The position numbers were made by a program, and so were the translations under genes. This document shows, in pieces, positions 49,612 through 62,848 of a stretch of DNA of 64,000 nt (position 1 is its first letter; every line of letters starts with the position of its first letter). The stretch covers positions 6,783,211 through 6,847,210 of the forward strand of contig NW_002060947.1 in assembly GCF_000150275.1 (NCBI RefSeq), written 5' to 3'. The DNA is from Trichoplax adhaerens. Taxonomy: Eukaryota > Placozoa > Uniplacotomia > Trichoplacea > Trichoplacidae. The notes below the pieces were generated by a model that worked only from the letters and a program-made list of their open reading frames with translations, was not told where the DNA came from and searched no databases.

Positions 49612-52600
49612 ATGAAAAAAACTTCCAAGATCAAGGCTTTTGATCAAAACGTCGATGACGAGCCGGATCGCCATAATGTTCGATTTATTAATAGGTGGAA
49701 ATTTCCCAGTTGGGGATCAAAGAAAAACATGAATCGCTCTTCAACTATCGAACATGGTATTAATACTATGTTTGTTAAAGTTAGCGACCAGCAGAAAAGA
49801 TCAAAATCTACAACAAGCAATGCCGTTAATAATTCATTAGTTAGCCTTGGCTTTGCCGTGGCGAATACTAAGGCAAGGGATCTCTATGAGGTGAGAAATT
49901 TGTTTGCTATAACTTATTTATTAACTTTAATCTTACCAAGAAACATGATTGTAGAATTGATGATAGTAAATTAAAATGGTATGAAATTTATATAATTATA
50001 CAGTTATGGTTTATAGGGACTTCTTTGTTTTTCAATATAACTAATGCAGTCATATTGAAGAGATAAAGAATAACCTACCGCCATAAGCTATCAGTTGTAT
50101 TTAATTTAAGAATAACGTGTTAAATCTATAACTGACACCGAGCAATAATTATACGATGAGCAGCTTAAAAGCATCGCTAAATTCAAAGCTACATTTTACT
50201 AGATTCGTTCTGATTCGTCTTTGATATCATAAGCTTTCCTGATGAGTAATAGAATTCATATTTGAGATATTATAATTGATTAAGTAAAAGCTGAAGAATT
50301 TAGCGTGAAAGATTACTGTAACTTACGGATTTAATTCGAAAACTATCAAAACTTTCTTGCTTTTACTACTTTTTTTAATTTTAATTAAAGTATCTTATTA
50401 ACTATCTAGCTATAGCTAACAAGAGTGAAAATATATATTTAGAAAAATTCTTTTTCATACTTAACTCTAGCCCTAACCCTAGCCATAATATTTAAATAGG
50501 AACGATAATCTAATGTAGCACTGGATTTGATCAATTAAAACTACTAAAAGTAACTCTAATTACTAGAAATATAAATTTATTTATTAATTTAAAATGGGTT
50601 AAATAACTATAGTGTAAGCAGAAAAAAGTAAATTTCTATTTGGCTACGAATCTAATCTTGCACTTTCCCAGTACGTAAATTTATCTATATCATAATTTTA
50701 ACTCTTCTGTGGATCATTAATATTTCGTGCAACCATCTTTAACTTATTATTATATCGATAAATAAAATACGAGTCCTTTGTAAGCGATAGTTGATGTTAA
50801 TTAACACTATAAATACTTCTTGATAATGATTAGACTGTCATCTTTAAGATACAGTTATTCAATTTCACGCTATTGATTCAATGAAAGACTACCATTATAT
50901 AGTTTATGCTTCGATCGCCAAACGCAGTCAAAAATTTCAAACCTTTCTATCTTTCACTACGTCGTTATATTTGATCCGATTGAAAGGTGATATACAGTAT
51001 TTAAATTCTGATTAAAGAGTTGAATGCAAGTACCTAGAGATTAATGAGCAAAGTAAATTTTTCAAGGATTGTAGTATCATTAGTTATCTTCATCAAACTA
51101 AACTAAACTCGAATTTATTTAAAATTTAGTAATTCATTTTTCAAATACTATCATTATCTAATAACTTTATTTTGACTTTTTAGCTGTAATTTGAACTTAG
51201 AAATAAGACAATATTCATATTTCGACATCAATTAAATTTTATAGGCTGAAGCACAAAGTTATGACATTTTAATAGCAGAACTGCTGCAACTGACCTATGT
51301 CTGGAAATGATGTCAATAAAAATAGACAGGTGGTCTAGATTAGTGGCGCTAACTAGTTGGCTAATTGTTTCTTTTCGGTCTCAATTATAATACTACAATA
51401 GTTATTTTAGAAAGAATGCAATGCAGCTATTACTCGTATCATTTTAAAATAGCTGATTTATATTTAAAGTAGTTTAAAATTTGGGTAAAGATCAAGTTTT
51501 GCTGCCTGACGAAGTGATAGCAAATGATTGTGGGGGGGGCATCTTTCCCTAAAGAAATAGGCAAGTACGACATAACTTATGCTGTCTTAATGCTGTCTTT
51601 AGGGGTTGTTTAGTTTAAATTGACAATCTATTGAAGACATAATGAGAATTGTTTGTGATACTGCTATCAGTAATTAGCTAATAATATAATGAACTTTCCA
51701 TCCTATGCGTGAGGAAGCTAAATGTAGAGGATTGATCCTAAGACCGATATTATAAATATTGTTAATGATTCTCTAATTAATTATATTAGATTTATGAATT
51801 TGATCAATGTAAGTCTTGAATTTTTCCTTCCCCCAAACCGTGCAGTAACATCATGATTTCATTACGAATAAGATTAAAAGTTAATTCATTTTTACTGTCT
51901 CCATATTCCTTTACTATATCTATTTATATTGTTGTCCTAATTCTTTTCGTAAATTTACTTCTAAAATACATAGTTGAAATCTGCCATATCGCTTAATTAA
52001 TTAAGTGAGATACAGCGGTTAAAGCTTCATTTGTCCCATTCGCGTTAAAAATTTAGTAATAGGTAAACCGATAAATAAAATTTATTAACAGGGAGAGAGT
52101 CATCACCAAGTGTATATTGTAATTTTGAATGGCTATTAATCTGGATAGTTAACTTTAAGATAGTTTAGCGAAATCTGCTTATCAGAGTATTCTAGACTAC
52201 CCGTGCAAGTTAAGGAATAGGAATATTTCACGCTTCAATCTTTAATTTTTTTGTCATTAGTTTGTTTATTTAATGATAAAGTCAGTCTGAGTTTTTTGCA
52301 AAGAGTTAAAAGCAAAGACATTAACCTTGCAAGGAACTAAAATATCTGAGTTATCGATCTAAATTAACATGGTGTTTCAACTGCGTTATAATTAGCTTAC
52401 TAAAGAGTTTCAAATCATATTTTCAAGCTACATCCAATCCACGTTACTACTAAACTTGGTACCAGATCGTTACCATAACGAATTACAAAAGATATTAATT
52501 CATCGTACTAATTCATATAAATTTTACATAAATTAACAGGCAATCAAAAAGAGCTCAATAGAAGAAATAGAAAATCTACTTGCTCTCAACTACTACCGTG

Positions 52601-55600
52601 ATAAAATCAACTCAGTTGATAAAGAGAATTCATTTACTTTTATGCATTATGCTGCAAGATATAATCGATCCGATGTTATTACTTGCTTGATTGGCTCCGG
52701 CGCAGGTAATTTTTCATATTTAATGGTATACATATTTTATAAATTACAATAGCTACAGATTTATCTCTAAGAGTAAGCTTATTAATATCTTTATCTAACC
52801 TTGTATGATTGTCATCCAGTTAATATTGCCTACAATTGTTTTTTTATTATTTAGATGTTAACAGTAAAAGTGGCAGAGATGGCATTGCTCCTCTCCATGT
52901 CGCCGCCCAGCATAATTGTACCAAGGCAGCTCAAACTCTAATTCAGTTTGGCGCAAAGCTTTGTGGTAATTCTAAAGCGAAAGAAGGTCCTTTGCATTTT
53001 TGCTGTAAATACGGAAGTGAGGGAGTCGCCGAGGTATTACGATATTGTAATAATAATTATTCTCTTGAACTGCAATAACCAGCATAAATCTGTTCCAGGA
53101 ATCACTTTTTTATTTTTAGACTACATTTAAAATCGCCACTGAAGTAACATATCGCTATTATTGTCCTATTTTGCATATGTTAAAATTGATTTATTTGCAT
53201 ATCGTATATGAACTAGATCATTCTAAGAGAAGCTGAAAAACTCAATATTACTGGAAAGATAGTTAACCACCCTGATAATGAATCCTACTATCCTATCCAT
53301 TTTGCTGCTTTATATAATAAGGAGAGGATGATTGATATTTTGGTAAGCCTAAAAGTATTTGGTAACAGATTTGTAGTTAATTAGTATAGACAGTATCGCA
53401 TTAAATTAACAGTCTTTCTTAGCTAAACATATTCAACCCGTTTGACGAACTACTCGTCATGTAGCTAAAATATGGCGCAAGTATAGTAAAAAAGAACATT
53501 AACGGTCGATTGCCTTCTCATTTTGCGGCTGAACGTAAAGATACTTCTATTTTAGAGCATCTACTGCAATACGGTAAGTTGAATATATTCATAAATTTGA
53601 TGAAAATATGCGTTATACGCAATAGTTTATGTACAACTGGATTTTGGAACCATTTACTTATAGCCAAAATTAAGGGACAGAACGACTATATAATGATATC
53701 TAATAATGAGGGAGGCACAGCTCTTCATGTAGCAGCAGATGTTGGTTCTATCGCGGTAAGTTTACAAAGCATCTTATTGCATTTGATTTAATTCGAAGAT
53801 AATGAAAATTTAACCTAAATGGAATATGGAACCGGAATCAATATGAAAAATTGCATCTATTCATCTCGTTAGGCAGCAGAAGTTTGTTTGAAATATAACG
53901 CGGATATCGAAGCTCAAACAGTAAATCCAATCATAGTTTTTTGTTTATGGCGATATTGCTGATACGATGTATCGCATATTTTGTACGATAGTATAATATA
54001 GTTTGTTGGCGTTTATTGATAAACAAAGTTATCTTTGTAGTTCTTTCGCTATATATTGAATACTTGCTTATTTTATCTAGTATGAACTATTAACACCTTT
54101 TCACATTGCGGCTATGAATGGCAATTACGAATTTGCCGAGTTTCTCACAAATAGAGGAGCTAAAATCAACTCAAAAGACAATGAAGGAAAAACATGCCTG
54201 CACTATGCAGCTTTGAGTAATAATCTTCCTTTAATTGGGCTCATGATCCAGCAGGTATGTTCGCCGATGCTTGTTAAGAAGGTCTCAATTGCATGACTTT
54301 TGCTTCTTGTAGGGTCAATATCGTAAGATCATAATTAAACTTCATCAATTCATTTCATACAGGGAGCAGATATTGAAGTTCGCGATAACAAAGAACATAC
54401 ACCATTACTTTCAGCTGTTTATAAAGGGTGTTCATCTGCTGTCAAGAAATTGCTTGAATTAGGGGCTGATATTACGGCTACAGACTCTAATGGTCGACAT
54501 TGTTTGCATTATCTAGCTGAGCAAGCTGATTTGAACACCTTGTTGATTTTGCTAGAAGTAAGCTTACAGCATTTACATGCACAGATATCATTTTACCTTT
54601 AACATTTTGAACTATAATTTTATTAAATAGAATGGAGGAAAGCAACTAATAGATCGTCCTGATAACAAAGGCATTGTACCACTACGCCTTGCAGCTTTAG
54701 CAGGAACTATTGGAGTAAGCTTCGTAACAGTATATCTCTATACTATTACCCTTTAAGTTATAAATCAGTTCATTATTGCTGGTCAATTAATAGAATTCTT
54801 TAGATACAATATTAGACACAACACCCAAGTAAATGGCAAGGCCACTTATATTTCGATTAGCATTAGTGTATGCGAATATATCTGATGAGTTTGTTCATTT
54901 TCTTTTAAAAATTATAGGCAGTATATTATTTAGTCCAAAATGGTGCATCTCCGCACATCTTGGATGAAGAAGGAAATACCTTGTTGCATTTAGCAGCTAA
55001 AGGCAATCATCGCGATACAATTAAGCATATTCTGGAAGACATCAAAACAAAAGATATCAACGTTAGAAACACGTTCGGTCAAAAGCCTATTCATATTGCC
55101 GCTAAATATGGCCATAATCGTGTCGTTCACAATATGATTAGAAACGGTGCTGATATTAACAGCAAGTAAGAAGTCAAGAATTGAAATAAGGGCGTTTGAT
55201 AGATCATCTGGCCTACCATTTTGGCCGATGACGCTTGAATCAAGCTAATAATCATAATTTTTTTATTAAATAGGGATATTTATTCCTACTATCCTCTACA
55301 TTATGCCGCTAAAGGTGGATTTAACGCGGTAGTCCAGCTTTTAGTCTCTAAAAATGTTAAAATTAACGTCTTAGATCGTTCCGATGTAAGTACTCATAGC
55401 AATCAAAATATGGTGGTCAGTTTCGATTAATACAGTAGTTAATATAAGTTCATTGATTTTGTATCTGGTGTCGCATGGAATAGAATTATTTCGTCATTGT
55501 AATTTACATTTATAATGTAAAAGACATTAAATTCTATTACGTAAATATAATCTTTATTCATGAAATAATATAGACAATCTAAGATTAGCAGATATTCAAT

Positions 55601-58600
55601 ATTGAAACATAATAATTTAGGTAGTTCGTACTGAGAGAATGGCATCATATCAAAACTGCAATACTCTTTATATTTTCACTTTTCCTAAATTTACATTGCT
55701 GTTTAAAATAACTAAAATTCCTAATACAATTAATTTACTTTTAATCTGGAAGAATACACCCCTACATTTAGCATCTGCTAATGGACATCAAGAAGTAACC
55801 AAAATATTATTAGCAAGCGGAGCCGACCCAACCACGATCAATAATCAGGGTCAAAATTGTTTAGACATAGCGATCGAAAACGAGCATGCCGAAATTGGAC
55901 TACAAATTATCAGTAGTAAATAGTAAGATTCGAAATTTGATATTTTAATCTTTTAGGAGCTTATTTACTTTTCTTGACTTTATCGTTTTCTTAATTTGCC
56001 GTAGCTACTACCGTAATTAGAATATTGCTATCGGAAAATTTGTTCTGAGGTCTAACTTAATTTTGTACTCCTAGTTGGGAAAAAGTTCTTGAAAACAGAG
56101 AATTTGATGGGCAAACACCAATGAAGAGACTTATCGAGAAGCTTCCTGCTGTCGCTAGTGTAAGTATAAATTGTGATATGTTTTTTTATAGGCCGTAAAT
56201 AATAGTAGAAGCATTTGTGGTCTAGTACGTATATTTACACTCATTATATTTCATAGTATATTTATTTAGCTACATTAACAGATGCTATTTTATCACTTTT
56301 CTTACCTGAATGCTCTTGCTTTAAGAAAGAAAGTAATCGATAACAGTGATTATTTTAAAGACTTTAGTAACTATATCACAATTCAGAATCTTATAATAAT
56401 CCTTGAAAGTGTTTCAGTTCTTAAAACTTATATGTAGCACTTGTAGAAGAGGAAAGTATGAATTACATTCTCAATCGCAGTATGGTACTCTCTAATCTAT
56501 TGCAGGCTGTTATGGATCGATGTGTAACATATACCAATGAAATTGGAGAGTCCAAGGAAGAAGAGGTTAGATAATGACGTTGTCGAAAGCGATTATCTTC
56601 AACATCACATTAATATAAGATTCTAGATAAATAAATGGATGAGATAACAGCTAAAAGCTAATAGGGTAATATCGTTATATTGTAAATAATCTAGTCGACA
56701 AATTATACTAGTGGTAAACCTGAATATGTATTATTAGAGATCTAATAAATGATCACAATCATTTTAATCAAAACTTTTTTAGATTCTTTTCAACTTTGCC
56801 TATTTGGAAACTCCTCCATTTCAAACCAGGCATAAAAAAGTTGATGATGGTTATTTAGCAGCATCGGTACGAGTCTTAATAAACAGCCTCAGGGAACTTA
56901 ATCCTTAGGGCAAAGAGTAATTTGTGCGCACGCAATCGACTGCGACCAACTTGTTCCTTATAAGGCATTTACTATTGCTCTATTAGAGTATCCTTTCGCA
57001 TAACAGGATCAAATTAATGAAGCACCCCCTCATTCGGGCTTATCGACACTATAAATGGTATTAAGGATGAGTGTAAATTTATACTCATGATTCTGCTAGA
57101 GTTAAATTCAATATCTAATTAAAATAAAACTCTCTTATACACATTAACGATAATACAAAAATTATTCATCAATTTAGGAATTCCCTACTACGATATCTCT
57201 ATTATGGAAAAGTTTTCGTCAATCTAGTGTTTCTGTTGGCTGTTTGCGTACCAGTTAGCCTGAATATTGGGAATTATTATGAAGCTGTCCGTAATCAAAC
57301 TGCAAGCAACGCTGTTGGAGCAGCAGTAGTGGCGCAGGTATAAAGTAAATTTTTTTAGTATTAATGCACTTCAGCTATATTTTTATTAGCTTCTAATCCC
57401 GTAGATGTAGTTACTTCTGAGTGAAATCACGTATCTAATCTCATGTTGATGCCTATTATTCTTTTGATCTATAATTTGGGATATATCTGGACCATTTGGA
57501 TGAAAACATTGATTGCCGATAATTAGTATTCGGAGGCAGTCTATACAAGAAATATTGTTACTTTTTGTGCCGTGGTATTTAATATTTTCATCAATTTAAC
57601 CAAATATCTTTTCCAGGTTAGTTTATAAATTAATATTGGACAATGATTTACTACGTGGTGTTTGACATTTATCTGAGCATGACCAAGCCTTAAATTTGTC
57701 ATTAGGCTTAACAAATACGTTAATCACAGTTTTTAATTGATTTAGATGTAACATAATCTGTTTCAGCAATAATTTAAATGACAGTTCTGTATCGTCTATT
57801 CTAGCCCAGGAAGCTTAAACAAATCGGAATAATTAACGACACTGGAACTTCCATACTGGAAATTGGAGTCGAATTATTAGTTCTGTTGTATTGTATCCCC
57901 TTTGAACGGCCAACAACGAATTTCACAGTTCAGATGGGAGCTCTAATTATTTTCCTCTCCATAATCAACTTTCTAGTGCACCTGAAAAGGTAAGGCTTGA
58001 ATAGAATTCTGCTTAATATTGTTAAGCTTAAATCGTATTGATCATTATCGTGAATCAATTTAAAAATGTGTTAATAAGTAGAGAAAGTAAATATTTCGTG
58101 CTAGCTGTCACCATTAAACAGAATGTTACGATCGCGCATCATTATTTTCCGTTAAGAAAAACCCAGATAGATGGATAAATTTCATTTCAATTTTCCTATT
58201 AACCAGTGTAGTATCTATTTTGTGCAGAAACTTTCGTTACCTAATAGATACCACTATCTAATGTAGAATATAAACGCGTATCATAAGCACTTTATAACTC
58301 GCAGAAACCCAGTGAATGTGCATAGCTTACTAGTATACAAGTTTAAGTGAATAGCTAGGTACGCGCTACATCTAGTCTACGATATTTTCGAAATGGGTGA
58401 CATTAGATGAAGTCAATTCTATTCATTTAAAACTGATACGAAGTTATTAAATTCTTCAATGAACTAATGGAAACTTTATCAATTTTCTTACATAAAACTA
58501 ATACAGGGCGTTCGGTATCGGATTATATTTGACCATGTTTCTTACCATCATGAAGACAATTATTCGAGCTTCACTAGTCATTATTCTATTTTTAACCGCC

Positions 58601-59632
58601 TTTGCCATTGCATGCTATATGGTTTTAAGACAGCTGGTAAGTAGTAGCAATTTTACATATTGCAAAATCTATCATTAACATTAATTACGTTTATAGCCGG
58701 AGTTCAGCGAATTCGGATATGCGTTTATACGTGTTCTAACCATGATGGTGGGAGATATTAGCTACCGCGAAACATTCCAACATTTATACGACACCAATCA
58801 ACTGCAACACTCCAGTTTAGCCTTGATCATCATTGTCCTCTTTGTGATAGTTATTAACATTGCCTTTGCCAATTTATTGGTATGTCGATATTGAGTTATT
58901 TTTAATTCTACTTATTACCAATATTTTTTTCGATTTAATTGATTTAATAATGATGCCCTGTCGTATTTAAGGTCGGTTTGGCTGTAGGAGATATAAATGA
59001 AGTCAGATCAAATGCCGATATCAGTTTAATTCAGATGGATCTTTCCTACATTAGCGATGTCAGAACATGTCATTTACCGAAATGGCTGCGAGTTTATTTT
59101 TCTCGGTCAGCATTAGTTCTTCGAAAACATCAGAAGATAAAACTAAGAGAAAAGGTTGAGGATATTAACTATATATAGCTATTGCACGTGACTAATTTTT
59201 TCTACATAGGACCATCATAACTTAGTATGATATTTAATAGATATTTTATTGTTTCTTTAGTATGAATGGGAAAAGTTAACTGAAGGTGTTCAACTGCAAG
59301 TTCCTACCGAGAATGCAGCTGCAAAATGCAAAACCATCACCATGTTGGAAGAGTTAAGAGAGCAACACTTAGAGTAAGTAAAGGAATTGCTCTTGTGACA
59401 GCTATAGGTAGTTTATAAGATGAGCCATATCTTACAACAGCTATCAAACGAACTACAATATCAGATCTTATATCGAACTTATGCTATTACTAATTATTAT
59501 GTCTTCAAACGCGATTGTAGAATCAAAGACATGTCAGATAAGTTCACCGACTTTCGATCGGATGTCTTCCAACGATTATACAGAATGGAACAAGAAATCA
59601 AAAAAGCGAATGAAGATACTACGAAATCTTAA
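49612..59632 (+). CDS. TRPA1-like cation channel, gene 4 (exon 19 broken)
   Basis: Exons: 49612-49890, 52540-52705, 52855-53033, 53217-53342, 53465-53573, 53664-53755, 53873-53920, 54081-54254, 54363-54557, 54631-54714, 54918-55165, 55274-55385, 55753-55922, 56075-56159, 56506-56565, 56783-56866, 56987-57057, 57178-57337, (exon 19 remnant to 57615), 57805-57989, 58507-58636, 58697-58879, 58972-59154, 59261-59373, 59521-59632. Without exon 19 the sum is 3348 nt, 1115 residues, fully open. Exon 19 has TAG at 57524-57526 where the others have CAG, and its acceptor region has lost the AG: aataag in gene 1 aligns with aat here. The only AG in the right phase leads straight into TGA at 57422. Ankyrin, pore (MMVGDISYRE) and GLAVGDI regions are intact. 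Skipping exon 19 keeps frame and deletes S2. The C-tail differs from the other copies and ends EDTTKS. Exon 20 is 15 nt longer than in gene 3. Confidence 0.82.
49891..52539. other. Intron 1 of gene 4 (2.6 kb)
   Basis: No exon or mobile element recognised. It contains a short telomere-like word (ccctaaccct at 50471-50480) and a run of eight G at about 51531, both too short to interpret. Confidence 0.5.
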
Positions 59633-61104
59633 ACTATTGACTAACCTAAGATATATTAGCCAACAATAAGTAACTGCCTAAATAGCTGTCATTATATTCA
59701 CGGATTCCTTTAAAAGCAATTCGATTGTGTATACTAGCGTATAGAAGTCTTATTTATTTATCAATGTCTCCGCATACCGGATATTATTATAGACAAAATC
59801 TTTCTTCCTTCGTAAGCTACGATTAATCGATTTAATTATTGGATTATGTATGCATTTTCTCGGATAACATACTTAATTCTTGTGCGTGTTATGTTCTGAT
59901 AAATAAGACAACAATCCTTTCTGTATTTACGTAATCAATGTCAGTAATGATCTTCCTTACGAATATCGCATGACAAGATCTTGACTAAAAGAGATCAGGG
60001 CAGCTTGGATTTATATCTATGAACTATGGGCTGCTCATAGAAGAGTAAAGATTTTAAGCTTTTAGTTATTTCATTCCAAACTTTCATAAACCTATAATGG
60101 CAAATTTATTTAGCTTCAGAGATTGACGTCTCTGTAATGCCTGTTCTATCTATAAATATAATAAAAAATCTAAATCATGTAACATCTCCAAAATAAAGAA
60201 ATACGCGGACAACAACCGAAATGCGAATATAAATTATATCTGGCTTATTTTAACCATCTAATTTATAAATGTCTTTCAGAGAGTCGCAAAATTCTATTCC
60301 TTTTGAATTTCTATCATTTAGCATAAGGTGGCGTCGATACAATTGACAACTACTCGTGATTGACAATACTAATTTGATTTACGAGTTAGAATATTTTTAA
60401 ACGACACATTCAACATTGATATGCCCCTATTTTCATTATTTCTGGTGTACTTTGCTTTATAAAATATTTTCATTTCATCTAGTCACTCATATGCGCTAAA
60501 TCATGCTTACGGCAATGGCTGCTGTACAGACATTGCGCCATCAATGATCGCTATTTACAGTGGAATGATTGATGTGTGGATTTCAATTAAGTTATCCAAT
60601 CCTTCATGATTACAAGTTTTTAATTACGCTAATCTATAATTTCCTGCTCAGCAAAATGATATGCTCGTTGTTACGTGCAGCTGCTGAAATATTCATTACA
60701 CTATAGTACAGTACAGTAGTTGCCAGATGATTGCAATTACTAAGGGAATGTGGTACAGCAACGTGTGTGTAGATAAGCGTAAATATCTGATAGTATGAGT
60801 TACTACCTTTACAATACAAACTGTAAATGAGCTGGTATATAAGATCGAGTTTATAAAATAAAAAGGTATCTTCTTTACAAGGATCTATGTGTTAGGTTAC
60901 GTCACTATATTAATTAAGAACTTAACACTCGTATAGCACTGGCAGTAGAAATGCCAACTACAATATAATTTTAACCGTGTCATCATGCTCAAATTGATGT
61001 AAACTGGTTGAATTCATCAAAATCTAATCTCCTACACTTAGAAAGAATTAGGTAAGTGGACGCAAAACTATGATTCAGTTGATACACTTGACGATGCAAA
61101 GAGA
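59633..61104. other. Spacer downstream of gene 4
   Basis: Mostly stop-rich AT-rich DNA. A short stretch near 60530-60600 reads IAPSMIAIYSGMIDVW, which resembles an ankyrin helix pair and could be another relic, but no longer alignment supports it. Confidence 0.3.
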
Positions 61105-61245
61105 GATTGACCGAATTGGTGATCAGTTGCTTGGCCATTCATAGGGATTGACAAAGTTAATGGCTAGTTGCTCGGCCAGTCATAGGGAATGGCCGGTTCT
61201 CGGGGATTGACCGTAAATACATATATACGTACAGTACATGCAATC
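61105..61245. repeat. Short direct repeats around gattga units
   Basis: Two diverged units (gattgaccgaattggtgatc ... ggccattcatagg at 61105, and gattgacaaagttaatggct ... ggccagtcatagg at 61146), followed by a partial unit (gattgaccg at 61205). Probably a small tandem expansion. The G+C content is higher than in the surroundings. Confidence 0.5.
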
Positions 61246-61373
61246 GGAATTAATCAAAGTGCTTTCGAGGCTCAGGATAATCGTATTCATAATATCGGAA
61301 TACTTAATTTCCAATTTATCCATGGGCATTTTGTGTATTATGCTGTAGCTACTTTGTAATTACCGATTTCTAC

Positions 61374-61718
61374 CGTAAAATTATCCCCGAGCTTCCACGG
61401 AGTAGGCTACTAGCGGTAAGATGAAATATTATTCTGTGTTATAAACATATTAAAATTCTCGTAAAATTATCCCCGAGCTTCCACGGAGTAGGCTACTAGC
61501 GGTAAGAAAAAAATATATTCTGTGTTATAAACATATCAAAATTCTCGTAAAATTATCCCCAAGCTTCCATGGAGTAGGCTACTAGCGGTAAGATAAAATA
61601 TTATTCTGTGTTATAAACATATTAAAATTCTAGTAAAATTATCCCCAAGCTTCCACGGAGTAGGCTACTAGCGGTAAGATAAAATATTATTCTGTGTTAT
61701 AAACATATTAAAATTCTC
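61374..61718. repeat. 86-bp tandem array, four copies
   Basis: Four consecutive units with period exactly 86 bp (the ttatcccc word starts at 61381, 61467, 61553 and 61639). Each unit has agcttcca, ggagtaggctactagcggta and attctgtgttataaacat. Units differ by only a few bases, so the array is young or homogenised. The element lies about 0.9 kb before gene 5 and was not seen elsewhere in the window. Confidence 0.95.
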
Positions 61719-62147
61719 CTAGTCGATGTGATTCACTAAAGTTTAATTAAGCAGATGACATACGGTACATGCCTGTGAGACACATTAGAGACTCTAGGGT
61801 TTCTAATGTCTACGTAGTTGTAGTCTATAAATAAGACCCTCTTCTTAAAAGCATCAAAATAATATGAAGGGATCCGACGGTATACTACATTCAATCATTC
61901 AAATCCTTAAACAAGAATTCAATCTAGCTTATAAAGCATTGTACACCAAGCACATATTGTTACCCAAGCTACTCACAGCGCAAAAGTATATAATAATAAA
62001 ATAGTAATTTCAGCGCATAAAGCTGGCTCGTTCATATTGAAATAACGATAAAAGGTAAAAAAATTCTTCAAACTTAGGCTGTAATTGCCTTTGTCAACTC
62101 GAGTTCTACATAATGTTTACTATAGCTTACTTTATATTGTGTATCAG

Positions 62148-62185
62148 CTTTTATAGAACATATGCTACGATAGTTTTGAAAGTTT
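62148..62185. promoter_or_regulatory. Conserved pre-start block, gene 5
   Basis: cttttatagaacatatgcta, then cgatagttttgaaagttt: the most diverged version of the block, about 390 bp before the ATG at 62573. Confidence 0.35.
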
Positions 62186-62572
62186 AGAACTTATCATGTA
62201 GGAATGAATACAATAATATCGTTGGCAAGTTTAAAATTGCAAGTCATGGTTATCTTGCATACCTTAGGATGGTATTCTCATCATATGAAAACGTTATAAG
62301 TGCTCTCTTATTTACCCTAGGTTCATTAACTAGCTGGAATATTAATGAACTATTAGATAATTGTTTAAGTGGAATATAATTAACAATGCCATACAATGGT
62401 TACAGTTGTATTGAATTATTCTGTTTAGCTACTAAATGCCTATACAAAAATAGTAAGAATAAAAATTACACTAGACAACGATTTCCCCTTAAACGTACGG
62501 TTCAGAAGTAAAAGGCTTTAATATCATCAATAGTGAAGAAATAACAAATTTGCCAAGATTTTTCAACCCACC

Positions 62573-62848
62573 ATGGTAAAAAATTCTTCATCAGTATTGC
62601 CCTTTCAGGGTAGCGATGAAGAAAATCCGGACAATAAATCACCGAAACAAAAATCATTCCCATTTGGAGTATTTAGATCGGAAAATAAGCAATCAAATAC
62701 TGAAAAGAAGCCCGATGATATCAAATCCTTTCTTACTCGCGTCACTAGTCGAAAAAGGAAGGGTAAATTACCCGAAAATTCTATCAATAACTCTTTAGTT
62801 AGCCTTGGAATAGCCATGGCCACTTCAACAACGAAAGATATCCACCAG
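62573..62848 (+). CDS. First exon of a fifth TRPA1-like gene (partial)
   Basis: 92 codons from ATG (context caccatgg) to a donor CAG|gtttgt, phase 0, exactly like exon 1 of the other copies. The start of the protein is diverged (SVLPFQGSDEENPDNK), but the end keeps SINNSLVSLGIAMATST, against VNNSLVSLGFAVANTK in genes 2-4, followed by KDIHQ in place of RDLYQ. The basic, serine-rich middle is also shared. The next exon would be expected 2.5-3.8 kb downstream, beyond the window, so whether a whole channel follows is inferred from the array. Confidence 0.7.

Noticed and set aside
50471-50480. Interstitial telomere repeat
   Set aside because: Only one and a half units (ccctaaccct); expected by chance in AT-rich DNA.
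27349-57526. Reassigned stop codons (TGA = Trp, TAG = Gln) to explain exon 19
   Set aside because: TAA, TAG and TGA all appear to act as ordinary stops: genes 1-3 end in TGA and gene 4 in TAA, and no other in-frame TGA or TAG occurs in thousands of codons of these genes.
61374-61718. Hammerhead-type ribozyme repeat
   Set aside because: The 86-bp unit lacks the CUGANGA and GAAA core on either strand in the needed arrangement.
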